A DNA stretch of 64,000 nt, taken from NCBI GenBank assembly GCA_009801085.1, contig VNWV01000022.1, forward strand, positions 124,001-188,000, read 5' to 3'. Position 1 is the first letter of the stretch. Each line of letters opens with the position of its first letter. Position numbers and translations under genes: made by a program. Source of the stretch: Lasiodiplodia sp. COLG20. Its lineage: Eukaryota; Ascomycota; Dothideomycetes; Botryosphaeriales; Botryosphaeriaceae. The notes under the pieces are model-generated. The model saw only the letters and a list, made by a program, of their open reading frames with translations. It searched no databases and was not told where the DNA came from. Of the stretch, positions 1-9,600 are shown in pieces.

Positions 1-308
1 TGCGTGGCTGTCTCGCGCGCCGTCACTGACTCGGCGATGAGGTGGTGCTTCTCGATCTCGCCGTCGGGCAGCAGCGCGTGGAAGGTGATGTGCAGCGGGT
101 CCTTGCCGTGGAAGGTTTGCGAGCCGTCGACGAAGAAGGTCACGGTTACGCCTGCCGAGCCCGTCTGCTCCGTCCCTTCCAGCATCCACATCTCCCAGTG
201 CGACTTGCTGAGCGCCGCGTACTTCGGATACGCATCGTTGCTGTGGCCGGTCCACGCCGGACCATCCGCCACGCCGTCCGCCGCCGTAACGTGAAACTGC
301 TGTGTCAT
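1..308 (-). CDS. Diels-Alderase-like protein, N-terminal part (runs off left edge)
   Basis: The ATG at 308-306 opens 102 codons without a stop to the window edge. The N-terminus has PKYAALSKSHWEMWM, matching the PKYTDLSTTTWEAWV stretch of the full-length homologue at 36185-37336. Both then have a strand-rich segment ending in FHGKDPLHITFHA versus FRGREPLRVAFHA. In characterised members (Fsa2, CghA, Phm7, CcsF) this lipocalin-like family catalyses intramolecular [4+2] cyclisation of PKS-NRPS products. Only the first lipocalin-type half would be visible here, so integrity cannot be judged. It lies downstream of, and codirectional with, the MFS exporter. Family assignment rests on similarity to the second copy and to remembered family motifs; the reaction is inferred. 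Confidence 0.72.
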   Translation of the reverse strand, partial: MTQQFHVTAADGVADGPAWTGHSNDAYPKYAALSKSHWEMWMLEGTEQTGSAGVTVTFFVDGSQTFHGKDPLHITFHALLPDGEIEKHHLIAESVTARETAT

Positions 309-815
309 GCTGTTGAGATCGTGCGCGTGTGATTGGCCGGGGTTGCTTCAACTGAGTCGTTGCTGGTTCAGGTTCACGATATTGTACGCAATGAGCTAGC
401 TGTGGATCCGGCCTGAAAGATATATATCACTTTCCAGGAAGTCCACGCCGAGGTTGGTCCGCCATCACTTACCCGGATCCGAGTACGCGCGGAGTGCCGA
501 ATGCGATTCGCTGCTTTCTCGTTGGTCGCTGAAGCATGCGGGCAGAGTTACCGAATGGGATTTGCTGCCTTCTCCGTTGGTCGTTGAGGCGTACGGGGGA
601 TTTGCCGAATCGGGGGCCTGATTGTCTATTCGGAGTTCTTCGGTGAATCGAGAACAACGACAAACGAAAACAAGAAAATAGCAGATACGGGTGATAGTGG
701 GTCCATTCTATCCTTCGTTTAGCTTCAAGTGTTTTGAAAAGGGTTATCAAACGCCATCTACCAACGCCTACATCCAACCCACCCGTCGCATGAAGTCCAA
801 CGGCTCCCGAACGCC
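309..815. other. Intergenic region between Diels-Alderase-like gene and MFS gene
   Basis: About 500 bp containing the promoter of the left-edge gene and the 3' flank of the MFS gene. No supportable gene was seen; the antisense reading frame across 469-975 is not coding-like. It holds a 54-bp imperfect tandem repeat, listed separately. Confidence 0.6.
497..610. repeat. Imperfect 54-bp tandem repeat (about 2.1 copies)
   Basis: Units start with CCGAAT at 497, 551 and 605, exactly 54 bp apart. Units 1 and 2 share the stretches CCGAATG, ATTYGCTGCYTTCT and GTTGGTCG along their length. The third copy is only a stub. It sits upstream of the truncated Diels-Alderase-like gene and 3' of the MFS gene. 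Confidence 0.75.
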
Positions 816-2581
816 CTAGAACGTGATAGGGAACTTCAACCGCAGCCTGCCGCCGTATTTGTAGAAAAGGATAGGCAAGCATGTAAAGCCGACAGCGATG
901 AAACCGAGCAGTGTGTTGCCCCAGCCGAGACCAAGCGCCGCGTAAAGCGAGGGTCCAGCAAGGGGCAAAAAGCATCCGGCTAGCGAGCGGAGAAGCGTGT
1001 TTGCGGCCAAAGCGGAGGCTGCGACTCGCGGACCGAATGCATCAACAAGGTACACCTGAATAGGCATCTAGAACCAGGGACAATTAGCGACCATCCGGCG
1101 GGATGCGCCAACGAGGGAGCTCATACCATGACCATGAGAGCCCCCATGCCAATGAACGACGTGCCAATGATCGGCAGAATCCAGTGCACCTTGTAGTAGG
1201 AGGTCCATCCGTACCTGCTCGTGCAATTTCCAACAGTAAGTCGCCATTTCTTGGCTGTGAGTCTCGGAGTGCTTACCAAAAGAAGCCGCCGGGGATAACG
1301 GGTGCGAACCAGACCATCAGCAGCAGACGAGCTTCCGGCTTCCATTCCGAGCTCTTGGCTGAGTCCTTCTTGGCTACCTTGTCGGATAGGATCCCGAAGC
1401 AGACCAGGCCAACTGCAAGGCCCATGCCCAAACCCAGGTATGAAAGCCCACCCATACTTACACTGAAGCCATACTGCTTTCTGTATACCGACGAGAACGT
1501 GGTAAAGAGGAGAATCAGAAGGCCAAATACAAAGGCACAGTAGAGTGAGAGGAGGAGCACGATTGGCGAGAAGATCAGCATTTTGGTTGGCCGCTGCAGG
1601 GCCATGCCGAGAGACGCAAGTGGGCTGACACCACTTGATTCGAACCTGGTGTGGAGATCGGGGTTTCCCGTCTCTTTGCGGAGGCGGGCGGCTTTGCGCT
1701 TCAGCAGAACAGGGCCGTACGTCTCGGTCATGATGCAGTACAGGACGATGGTGATCACTCCGGTCTGGTGGCTGAGATTTAGATCGGCAATGCCGGACGA
1801 AAGGGACAAGACTTACAGCAATGCAGAGAATGCGGAATACCCACCGCCAGTCGAGGTATTGCGCGACGAATCCGGATATCAACGGACCCAGCACCGGCCC
1901 CATGAGCGGCCCCATGGCGAAGGCACCCATCGCCTTGCCTCTGTTCTCGGGTTTCATAACATCCGCAATTGTTCCTCCACCAATGGTTCCTGGACCTGAT
2001 CCAGCGATGCCGGTAATGAGTCGAAACACCAGGAACATGCCGAGATTCTTAGCTTGCGCGCACCCTATCAGGAACCCCACGGTTATCACCATGCAGACGC
2101 GGTAGATGGGAAGCCGGCCAAAGTGCTCTGAGAGGGGCGCAATCACAAGTGGGCCAAATGCGAAACCCATCAAGTAGATCGACACGGTGAAAGCCGCAAC
2201 GGTGTTGTTTGTGACGCCAAACTCAGCCTCGAGGGAGCTGGCAGCCGGGGCGAAGGCAGTCGAGGTGATGTTCCTGATTGTAGCCGAGAACGTCAGCGTA
2301 GCTACTTCTTCTTCCAGCTCGGATGCTACTCACGCAAAGAGAGTGGTCAAACTGGCCATGACAACATGCCCGATGCGCTTTGATTTTGGCCAGTTCATAG
2401 GATTGACTGGGTCATCTGGTCCCTCCCAGTCGACCAGATTCGGGTCTTGCACATCTGGCGATGAATCCTGATTGGCAGGGGTCTTCTGCTCCTCTGAACG
2501 TTGGTCAGACTCGTCTACATCCTGCTTCTCCAGGTCCGCGGATCCGTCCTTGCTGTGCCTCGATTCTGTTGATGGAGTCAT
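816..2581 (-). CDS. MFS transporter (DHA1-type drug/metabolite exporter)
   Basis: Five exons (2581-2334, 2273-1817, 1764-1277, 1214-1127, 1067-816) give a 510-aa protein; all four introns (52-62 nt) are GT-AG and restore frame. The N-terminal cytoplasmic part contains the typical fungal DHA1 signature DPVNPMNWPKSKR. It is followed by membrane helices and the motif-A-like loop GPLIAPLSEHFGR (here GPLVIAPLSEHFGRLPIYR) and GTIADVMKPENRGKAMG. I chose the ATG at 2581; an in-frame GTG 13 codons upstream is not a normal fungal start. It diverges from the Zn2Cys6 regulator across a 651-bp promoter. The likely role is export of, or self-protection against, the cluster product at the plasma membrane. 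Substrate is unknown. Confidence 0.9.
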
Positions 2582-3232
2582 GTCTTTCTGGTAGCAGTGC
2601 CGGACCTTTAGAGGCGTCACCTTTTTCGATGCGGTTCAAGTCGTCTGTAAAGCCAAGTCGACGCTTGTTCTACAGCAGGGCTTGGCTGGTGGGCATGCAA
2701 TCCAAATATGAACTATGGGATACGAGGTCAATGCTGTCGGACCATCGCCGGCGGTGACTGAAGAAGCGGATGATCAGAGCGGAGGGTGATAATCTGTACA
2801 GAAACAGCAGGAAATGGTGTTAATTGGGACATTTTGGGTGAAACGTACATGGAATCAGCGGTCAGGACCGAAAAGCGCCGTGCCGACCGTCCGTGGGTAA
2901 AGCCGACCCTCCGCTGCAAATGCCGACCCTCCGTCCACACTCTGACGCGTCTGAGTTGACGATCCTTTTCCGCATCACTTTCATTTCTCGAGAGCATCGC
3001 CCGTGGTTATCCCGTTATTCCAGCAAGCGCGTTACTGTAGCAAGCGGCACACTTTTGGCGCGCCTTTAGATGAATAGGGAAAACAGTCAGGTGACGAGAG
3101 AATCTGCGGAGACAGTCACCTTCATGAGAAGCGAGGTACGAGCATGTTAGCAGCCTGGTGCTCACAGCGTCCAGCTGGATCTGCGTTCCCCGGCTTTTGG
3201 ACCACCCGCTTACGGTGACTTGCTGCTAGGCC
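2582..3232. promoter_or_regulatory. Divergent promoter between MFS exporter and Zn2Cys6 regulator
   Basis: 651 bp between the two start codons, with no coding potential recognised. It contains three 12-bp GC-rich elements at a 20-bp period (2882-2933) and scattered CGG/CCG triplets (for example around 2739-2750 and 2776-2783), the core half-site of Zn2Cys6 proteins. Autoregulation by the adjacent factor is a reasonable inference but is not shown. Confidence 0.6.
2882..2933. repeat. Three phased GCCGACCSTCCG elements
   Basis: GCCGACCGTCCG at 2882-2893, then GCCGACCCTCCG at 2902-2913 and 2922-2933. Starts are exactly 20 bp apart and the 8-bp spacers differ, so the conservation lies in the 12-mers and the period. 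The period is about two helical turns, placing copies on one DNA face. This is a putative operator array. Confidence 0.75.
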
Positions 3233-5688
3233 ATGGCCAATCCCGCCCAGCCCTCAAGCGAGCAACATAGGCCTTTACCGCCACCCAATCGCCGTAGAGA
3301 CAAGCCGCAGCTGTCATGCATGCTGTGTCGCCGAAGAAAGTGAGTGGCTTGCTTCTGAACCGTACTGTATCATGCTCATTCCGCAAAGGCTCAGATGTGA
3401 TCGCAATCAGCCCTGCAGCTCATGTTCAAACCGTGGCCTTTCGAAATCTTGTACCTACGTTCCCTTGGCTACGAATGGCGCCCGAAAGATGGATCAGATA
3501 AAACGGTCTCCTCAGCCAGGTTCAAGCATCCAAGACAGGATCAATCAGCTCGAGGGTCTTGTCCTTACTCTGATGCATTCCGACCATGAAAAGCCACCCC
3601 ATGCCACTTCTGGCGCCCCCAAGAATACCAATGAACTTGATGCAGACCTTTCAGACAGCTTTGGTCGGATAAGTCTTGAAAATGATGAAACTCGATATGT
3701 GAGCGGCGACCATTGGATTTCCATCCTCGAAGGGGTGCGTTATGCTCTATCATTCTCACCGTGCCCTGCTGACGACTTCATCAGATTGCCGAGCTCAAAG
3801 ACCATTTCGAAGATGGCAGTTCAGCACCCAGTCCCTTTCCTCCAAGCGGAGCTGATGGGAATGAAAACCGGGGCCCGAAGCTCCTTTTTGGATGCAACAA
3901 CATGACCAGCAGGGAGTCTATCCTTACTTTCTTGCCTCAGAGACCCGTGGCTGATAGGCTCGTGTCTAAGTATTTTAATTTCATGGACATGACATCTTCT
4001 ATCATACACGGCCCAAGCTTCCTGAAAGAGTACGAAAAGTTTTGGCTGGCGCCGTCTGAGGCTCCCATCATGTGGATCGGCCTCCTCTTCGCTATTCTCG
4101 CCCTGGGAACCCACTTCCTGCAACGAGAGATGCATTCTCTCCAGTCTTCACCGAGAGACAATTCTATGCTTGAAGCATACAAGGACAAAGTTGTTGAATG
4201 CCTGGTGCTCGGACAGTATACGAAGGTTCGTCCTTACACCATTGAAGCTCTTATACTATATTTCTCCCTGGAACATCTCCCGTCAGCCGACACAAGGGTT
4301 GACAATTGGATCCTTGTGGGAACTATCGTGCGTCTTGCCATGCGTGCAGGATATCACAGAGATCCTTCACACACGCCACAGATCAAACCATTTCATGCCG
4401 AGATGCGCAGGAGACATTGGGCGACAATCATGCAGCTTGATTTGATGACCTCAACCCAAGTAGGTCTGCCACGTATGATCAACGAGAGCGTGTGCGACAC
4501 CGCTGAACCCCGAAATCTTCTCGATAATGATTTCGATGACGACGTCCTGGAATTGCCGCCGTCACGCCCTGATACCGACATGACCCCAATTTTATACCTG
4601 AACGTCCGGAACAAGCCCCTCAGAGTGTTCGGTATGATCACCGACTTCACCGCATCAACAAAACCTACCTCTTATGCCGATGTGATGCGGCTTGAGCAAA
4701 CGCTCCACGACACAGTAGCGGCGATCCCTGCCTGCCTCCAACCGAAACCGTTGTACCAATCGCTCACGGAATCCTCAGAAACAATTTTACGGCGCATATA
4801 CTTGGACATGGTTTTCCAAAAGGCCCGATGTATTCTGCATCGCAAGTACCTGACAGCGGCTCGAAGTGACGCCAAATACATACATTCTCGTACGTCATGC
4901 GTCGAAGCTGCCGTACAGATCTTGGAATATCAGGATATACTCTTTCGGGAGTGCCAACCGGGAGGTCTGCTATACCGGGGAAACTGGAAACTCACCTCTG
5001 TCTTGAATCATGACTTCCTACTAGCTAGTATAATACTATCTCTCGACCTCAACTGCGACATAGAGACATCACGACTGGTCGAAACACCGACGGAACAACA
5101 GAAACGGGAACACATCATCAGCTCTCTTAAACGATCGTACTCTATCTGGATGCAGTCTGCACGAACGTCTCAAGAAGCCCGCAAAGCCGCGGAGGTGCTC
5201 AGGATCGTTCTCGTGAAGGCGCAAAAGTGCCAAATCTCAGCCCCATACGGCCGCGATGACCCGCATGACGAAGAAGCGAAGGACTTCAATGAATCAGAGT
5301 ACTCGATCTGTGCGTATCCGTGTGATTGATAATTTACACCTGCTAATATTATGTCCTGATGTAGCACCACTATCGCCGCAGCCACCCCTGACCTATGATT
5401 CTGGCGCCTCGATGTATATCAACCTTGACTGGAACAGTACATTTGATAGTGCTTCACCATTGGATTTCCTTGGAGACTTCACCGGTATGGTACCGTCGGG
5501 TGCTACCTTTGATCAGGTGAGTATTCCCGGAGCTCCCAAAAGCCAGCCCCTCAAACTAAACATCTGGGCAGGAAAATTGGGACTCGCACTTCCGTGCCCC
5601 AAACGCCGCGGATATCTCAAGCATGGAGCCACGCCCTGCAAACATTTCTGACCCAACAAATGTATCGGGTTCCGATAGCTGCTATTGA
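3233..5688 (+). CDS. Zn2Cys6 cluster transcription factor with fungal-specific TF domain
   Basis: Five exons (3233-3339, 3389-3734, 3785-5309, 5365-5516, 5572-5688) encode 748 aa. The N-terminal binuclear zinc cluster is CX2CX6CX5CX2CX8C, starting CMLCRRRK and split by the first intron. A short linker with a possible coiled coil (QDRINQLEGLVLTLM) follows, then the long middle homology region typical of PF04082 (RLAMRAGYHRDPSH and PRMINESVCDT). I chose the ATG at 3233 because only it includes the complete first CXXC. The last intron (5517-5571) replaces a read-through tail by an acidic 38-codon end; that exon is less certain. The stop lies only 5 bp from the hydrolase stop on the other strand. 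It is probably the pathway-specific regulator of the cluster. Confidence 0.9.
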
Positions 5689-5693
5689 TTGAT

Positions 5694-6335
5694 TCACCAT
5701 TCTTCAGTCTGCCTGTTCACCTGGACTATCGCATCCGCGAGCCGCTTGACGTCGTCGGTGGCCGTCGGCATGTGGTGGCCGCCGTCGTGAGTTATCACGG
5801 TCGCGTTCGCGGGATTATACCACTTGAGCAGGAGTCTTCCGTTGATCAGGAATGGATCTTTCAGCCCGTGCAGGTGGACCGAGGGGACGTTGAGGAGGTT
5901 GGACACGGCCGATTCGGCGCCGCCTCCGCAGAGCAGGATGGAGTACGACAGGGCGGCCCAGCGCGGATCACACTGGACCTTGGATTGGTGCAGCAGGAGA
6001 GATGCGACCAAGGCGCCCTGCGAAAAGCCCATGACGCCTCGCACGTCGGATGTTGCGCGGCCACGGCTCTCCAGAGCGGCTTCCAGCGTCGACAGAATCG
6101 CGCTCCATTCGGCTTCTCGCGACCGCTCCGCGTTGGTGAACCAGCGGAAGTAGGGACCGGCGTCCTCGAAGAACGGGAGGATGCCCGGTCCTGCCGGGCT
6201 TTCGAAGGGGGCGTCGATGAAGAGGAATTCGAATTGTGATGCGAGTGCGGAGCGAATGCGGCGAGCTTGAGCGTGAAAGATGGCGGCCGAGGATCCGGAG
6301 CCGTGGAGACAAATGACAAGGGGACGTGATGGCAT
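5694..6335 (-). CDS. FSH/LovG-like serine hydrolase (thioesterase candidate)
   Basis: An intronless 213-aa alpha/beta hydrolase of the FSH1 (DUF341) family, of normal length. Visible motifs: LCLHGSG-like oxyanion strand (VICLHGSGSSA), nucleophile elbow GFSQGA, acid in LKDPF and histidine in DGGHHMP, so the Ser-Asp-His triad is complete. LovG, a family member, hydrolyses a polyketide from its synthase; others edit or process PKS-NRPS intermediates. It is divergent from PKS-NRPS 1 across a 338-bp promoter and tail-to-tail with the regulator gene. Possible roles are off-loading stalled chains or post-release hydrolysis. It is not the larger hydrolase type used in cytochalasan clusters, as far as I can tell. 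Confidence 0.88.
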   Translation of the reverse strand: MPSRPLVICLHGSGSSAAIFHAQARRIRSALASQFEFLFIDAPFESPAGPGILPFFEDAGPYFRWFTNAERSREAEWSAILSTLEAALESRGRATSDVRGVMGFSQGALVASLLLHQSKVQCDPRWAALSYSILLCGGGAESAVSNLLNVPSVHLHGLKDPFLINGRLLLKWYNPANATVITHDGGHHMPTATDDVKRLADAIVQVNRQTEEW

Positions 6336-6673
6336 GACGACGAGTGCAGTTGGTGTGGAAGTGTGCGCGATTGAAAGTTGTGCTGTTGTTGGAGATCAGC
6401 ATGGTGACCGGGGATTCGGGATTCATCGGTGCACTCTTGGAGGCGGCGGAAGATGGAGGCGAGTCTGCAGCATCCGACTCGGCGACTCATGTCACTCGAA
6501 ACTCCGAACAGATGCACCACCACCGCAATCTTACAATCTATTGCCGATGCCCACGCAGTATCATAAGATAAGTATGTACCGGATGTGTCCGGCCTCTTTG
6601 AGCCTATTGCCCCAGCTATACCCTCACTCCAGATAATTGGCTTTTTGCCGTCCTTCTTTCAACCAATACAGTC
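6336..6673. promoter_or_regulatory. Divergent promoter, FSH hydrolase / PKS-NRPS 1
   Basis: 338 bp separate the two ATGs. It contains the inverted repeat CCGGATGTGTCCGG at 6579-6592, about 80 bp upstream of the synthase ATG, and a pyrimidine-rich stretch just before that ATG. No gene is seen here. Confidence 0.65.
6579..6592. promoter_or_regulatory. Inverted repeat CCGGA-N4-TCCGG
   Basis: A perfect 5-bp palindromic pair separated by TGTG, containing the CGG/CCG half-sites expected of a dimeric Zn2Cys6 protein. Related CCGAA/TTCGG pairs occur upstream of the ER, PKS-NRPS 2 and NRPS genes. Confidence 0.5.
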
Positions 6674-9600
6674 ATGCCTCAACGCAACGAGCCCATCGCC
6701 GTCATCGGCAGCGCATGCCAGTTTCCTGGCCAGTCCACAACGCCGTCGAAGCTGTGGGAGCTCCTGAAGGAGCCGCGCGACCTCTTGCAAACCATCCCGT
6801 CCGACCGCTTCAATGCGGAATCCTGGTACCACGCAGACAGCGCCCACCATGGCACCAGTAATGTTACCAAATCCTACTTTCTCGCCGAAGACCCCACCGC
6901 CTTCGACTCACAGTTCTTCAACATTCCGCCTAAGGAATGTGAAGCCATTGATCCGCAACAGCGTCTCCTCATGGAGACTGTCTATGACTCCCTCTGTGCG
7001 GCAGGCCTTTCGATGAAGAGCCTCCGCGGTACGTCGACGGCGTGCTATGTCGGCCAGATGTGCGATGACTGGTCTGGAATCATGATGAGGGATTGGGACT
7101 CGCTCCCCCAGTACACGGCTACTGGTATTTCAAGGAGCATCATGTCCAACCGTGTGTCGTATTTCTTTGATTGGCATGGCCCTTCGATGACGATTGACAC
7201 GGCCTGCTCATCGTCGCTCGTGGCGGTGCACGAGGCGGTGCAGGTGTTGAGGAGCGGTGACTCCAAGGTCGCAGTTGCGTGCGGAGCCAACCTCATTCTT
7301 AGTCCAGGTTTGTCGATGACAGTTGATAGGGATGTAGCTGTGGCTAACAAGCTGCTCAGGAATGTACATCGCGGAGAGCAAGCTGAAAATGCTGTCGCCG
7401 GACGGACGTTCCCGCATGTGGGACGAGGGAGCCAACGGCTACGCGCGCGGCGAGGGCATCGCGGCCGTGGTGCTCAAGACGCTCTCGCAGGCGCTGGCTG
7501 ATGGCGACCACATCGAGTGTATCGTGCGCGAGACGGGCTTTAACCAGGACGGGCGGACGACGGGCATCACCATGCCCAGCAACGTCGCCCAAGCAGCCCT
7601 TATCCGCGACACGTACAGGAAAGCCGGACTGGATCCGTACAGCCCCAACGACCGGCCGCAGTTCTTCCACGCCCACGGCACCGGCACCCCGGCCGGCGAC
7701 CCGCAGGAGTCCGAGGCCATCAGCCGCGCCTTCTTCAAGGACGGCGAACGGACTGACGACAAACTCTACGTGGGATCGATCAAAACCGTCATCGGCCACA
7801 CCGAGGGCACCGCCGGGTTGGCCTCTCTGATCGGCACCTCGCTCGCCCTGCAGCACAAGACCATCCCGCCCAACATGCACTTCAACAAGCTGGCCGAGAA
7901 GGTCGCTCCTTTCTACACCAACCTGGAGGTGCCCACGGCCGCGAAGCCGTGGCCCGCAGCACCCGCCGGCCAGCCTCTCCGCGCCTCGGTCAACAGTTTC
8001 GGCTTCGGCGGCGCCAACGCCCACGCCATCCTGGAGCGCTACGAGCCCGAGACGCACGGCCAAGCTGCTATTGACTCTCTGCCCCTCTTCACCCCCCTCA
8101 CCTTCTCCGCCGGCTCGGAGAAGAGCCTCCAGGCGATGCTGGCGTCGTTCTCGGACTTCCTCAAGACCAACGAATCTACCACCAACATCCGCGACGTCGC
8201 GTGGACGCTGCAGAACCGCCGCTCGGAGCTGGCCTTCAAGACGGCCGTATCGGGGCAGACATCCAGCGAGCTCGTCCGCTCCATCGACGCGGCGCTGGAT
8301 TCCAAGGAGAACCTGGGCGTGCGCGCCTCCTCTTCTACAACAAAGCCCAGCATCCTGGGCGTCTTCACAGGGCAGGGCGCGCAGTGGCCGACCATGGGCG
8401 CCGCCCTCATCCGCGCCTCGCCGTACGCCCGCGACGCTATCGCCGCGCTGGATGCCTCGCTGCAGTCGCTGCCCGAAGCGGACCGGCCGGCCTGGTCCAT
8501 CCGGGCCGAGCTCGAGGCGCCCAAGGAGTCTTCGCGGCTGGCCGAGGCCGCGCTGTCGCAGCCGCTGTGCACTGCTGTGCAGGTCGTGCTGGTGGACCTG
8601 ATCAGGGCTGCGGGCATCGAGTTCAAGGCCGTCGTCGGCCACTCGTCCGGTGAGATCGCGGCGGCGTATGCGGCGGGCTTGGTGTCGGCGAGGGACGCCA
8701 TCCGCATCGCGTACTACCGCGGCGTCTACGCGAAGCTCGCGGGGTCGAAGTCCGGCGCGAAGGGCGCGATGATGGCTGTGGGAACATCGCTGGAGGACGC
8801 CAGGGAGTTCTGCGAGCTCGAGGACTTCGAGGGCAGGCTGACGGTGGCGGCCAGCAATGCGGCATCCAGCGTGACGCTGTCGGGCGACGAGGACGCCATC
8901 GACCAGGCCGAGAAGATTTTCAAGGATGAGTCCAAGTTCGCCCGCAAGCTACGCGTCGACACGGCGTACCACTCGTTCCACATGGTGCCCTGCTCGCAGC
9001 CGTACCTGGAGGCGCTGGATGCATGCAACGTTGAGGTCGGCGAGGCCAGCACCTCGACCACTTGGTTCTCGTCGGTGATGCCGGGCACCAAGATGTCCAA
9101 GGAGACGCTGGGAAGCCAGTACTGGGTCGACAACATGAAGAACACGGTGCTGTTCTCGCAGGCTGTTTCGGCCGCCGTCAACGAGGCTGGTCCCTTCGAC
9201 CTGGCCATCGAAGTCGGCCCTCATCCCGCCCTCAAGGGCCCCTGCTTGAACAACATCGAGGACGCATCTGGCAGCCCTGACACTCCCTACACCGGCCTGC
9301 TTTCGCGCGGCAGCGACGACGTCAATGCCTTTTCTGCTGCGCTCGGCTTCATCTGGGAGCGCTTCGGTGCCGAGGCCGTCGACTTTGACGGCTACGACAA
9401 GCTGGCGTCGGGCAGCTCTGAGCCCAAGAGCCTCGCAGTCGACCTGCCCAGGTACCCTTGGGACCACGACAGGACGTACTGGTTCGAGTCGCGTGTGTCG
9501 GCCGGCTACAAGTACAGAGACACTCGCCCGCACCCCATCCTCGGCGTCAAGTCCATCGAGGGCACGACGGGGCCTCAGATCCAGTGGAGGAACATCATCA

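Noticed and set aside
2582..2620. Upstream extension of the MFS gene by 13 residues
   Set aside because: It begins at a GTG; the first ATG is at 2581.
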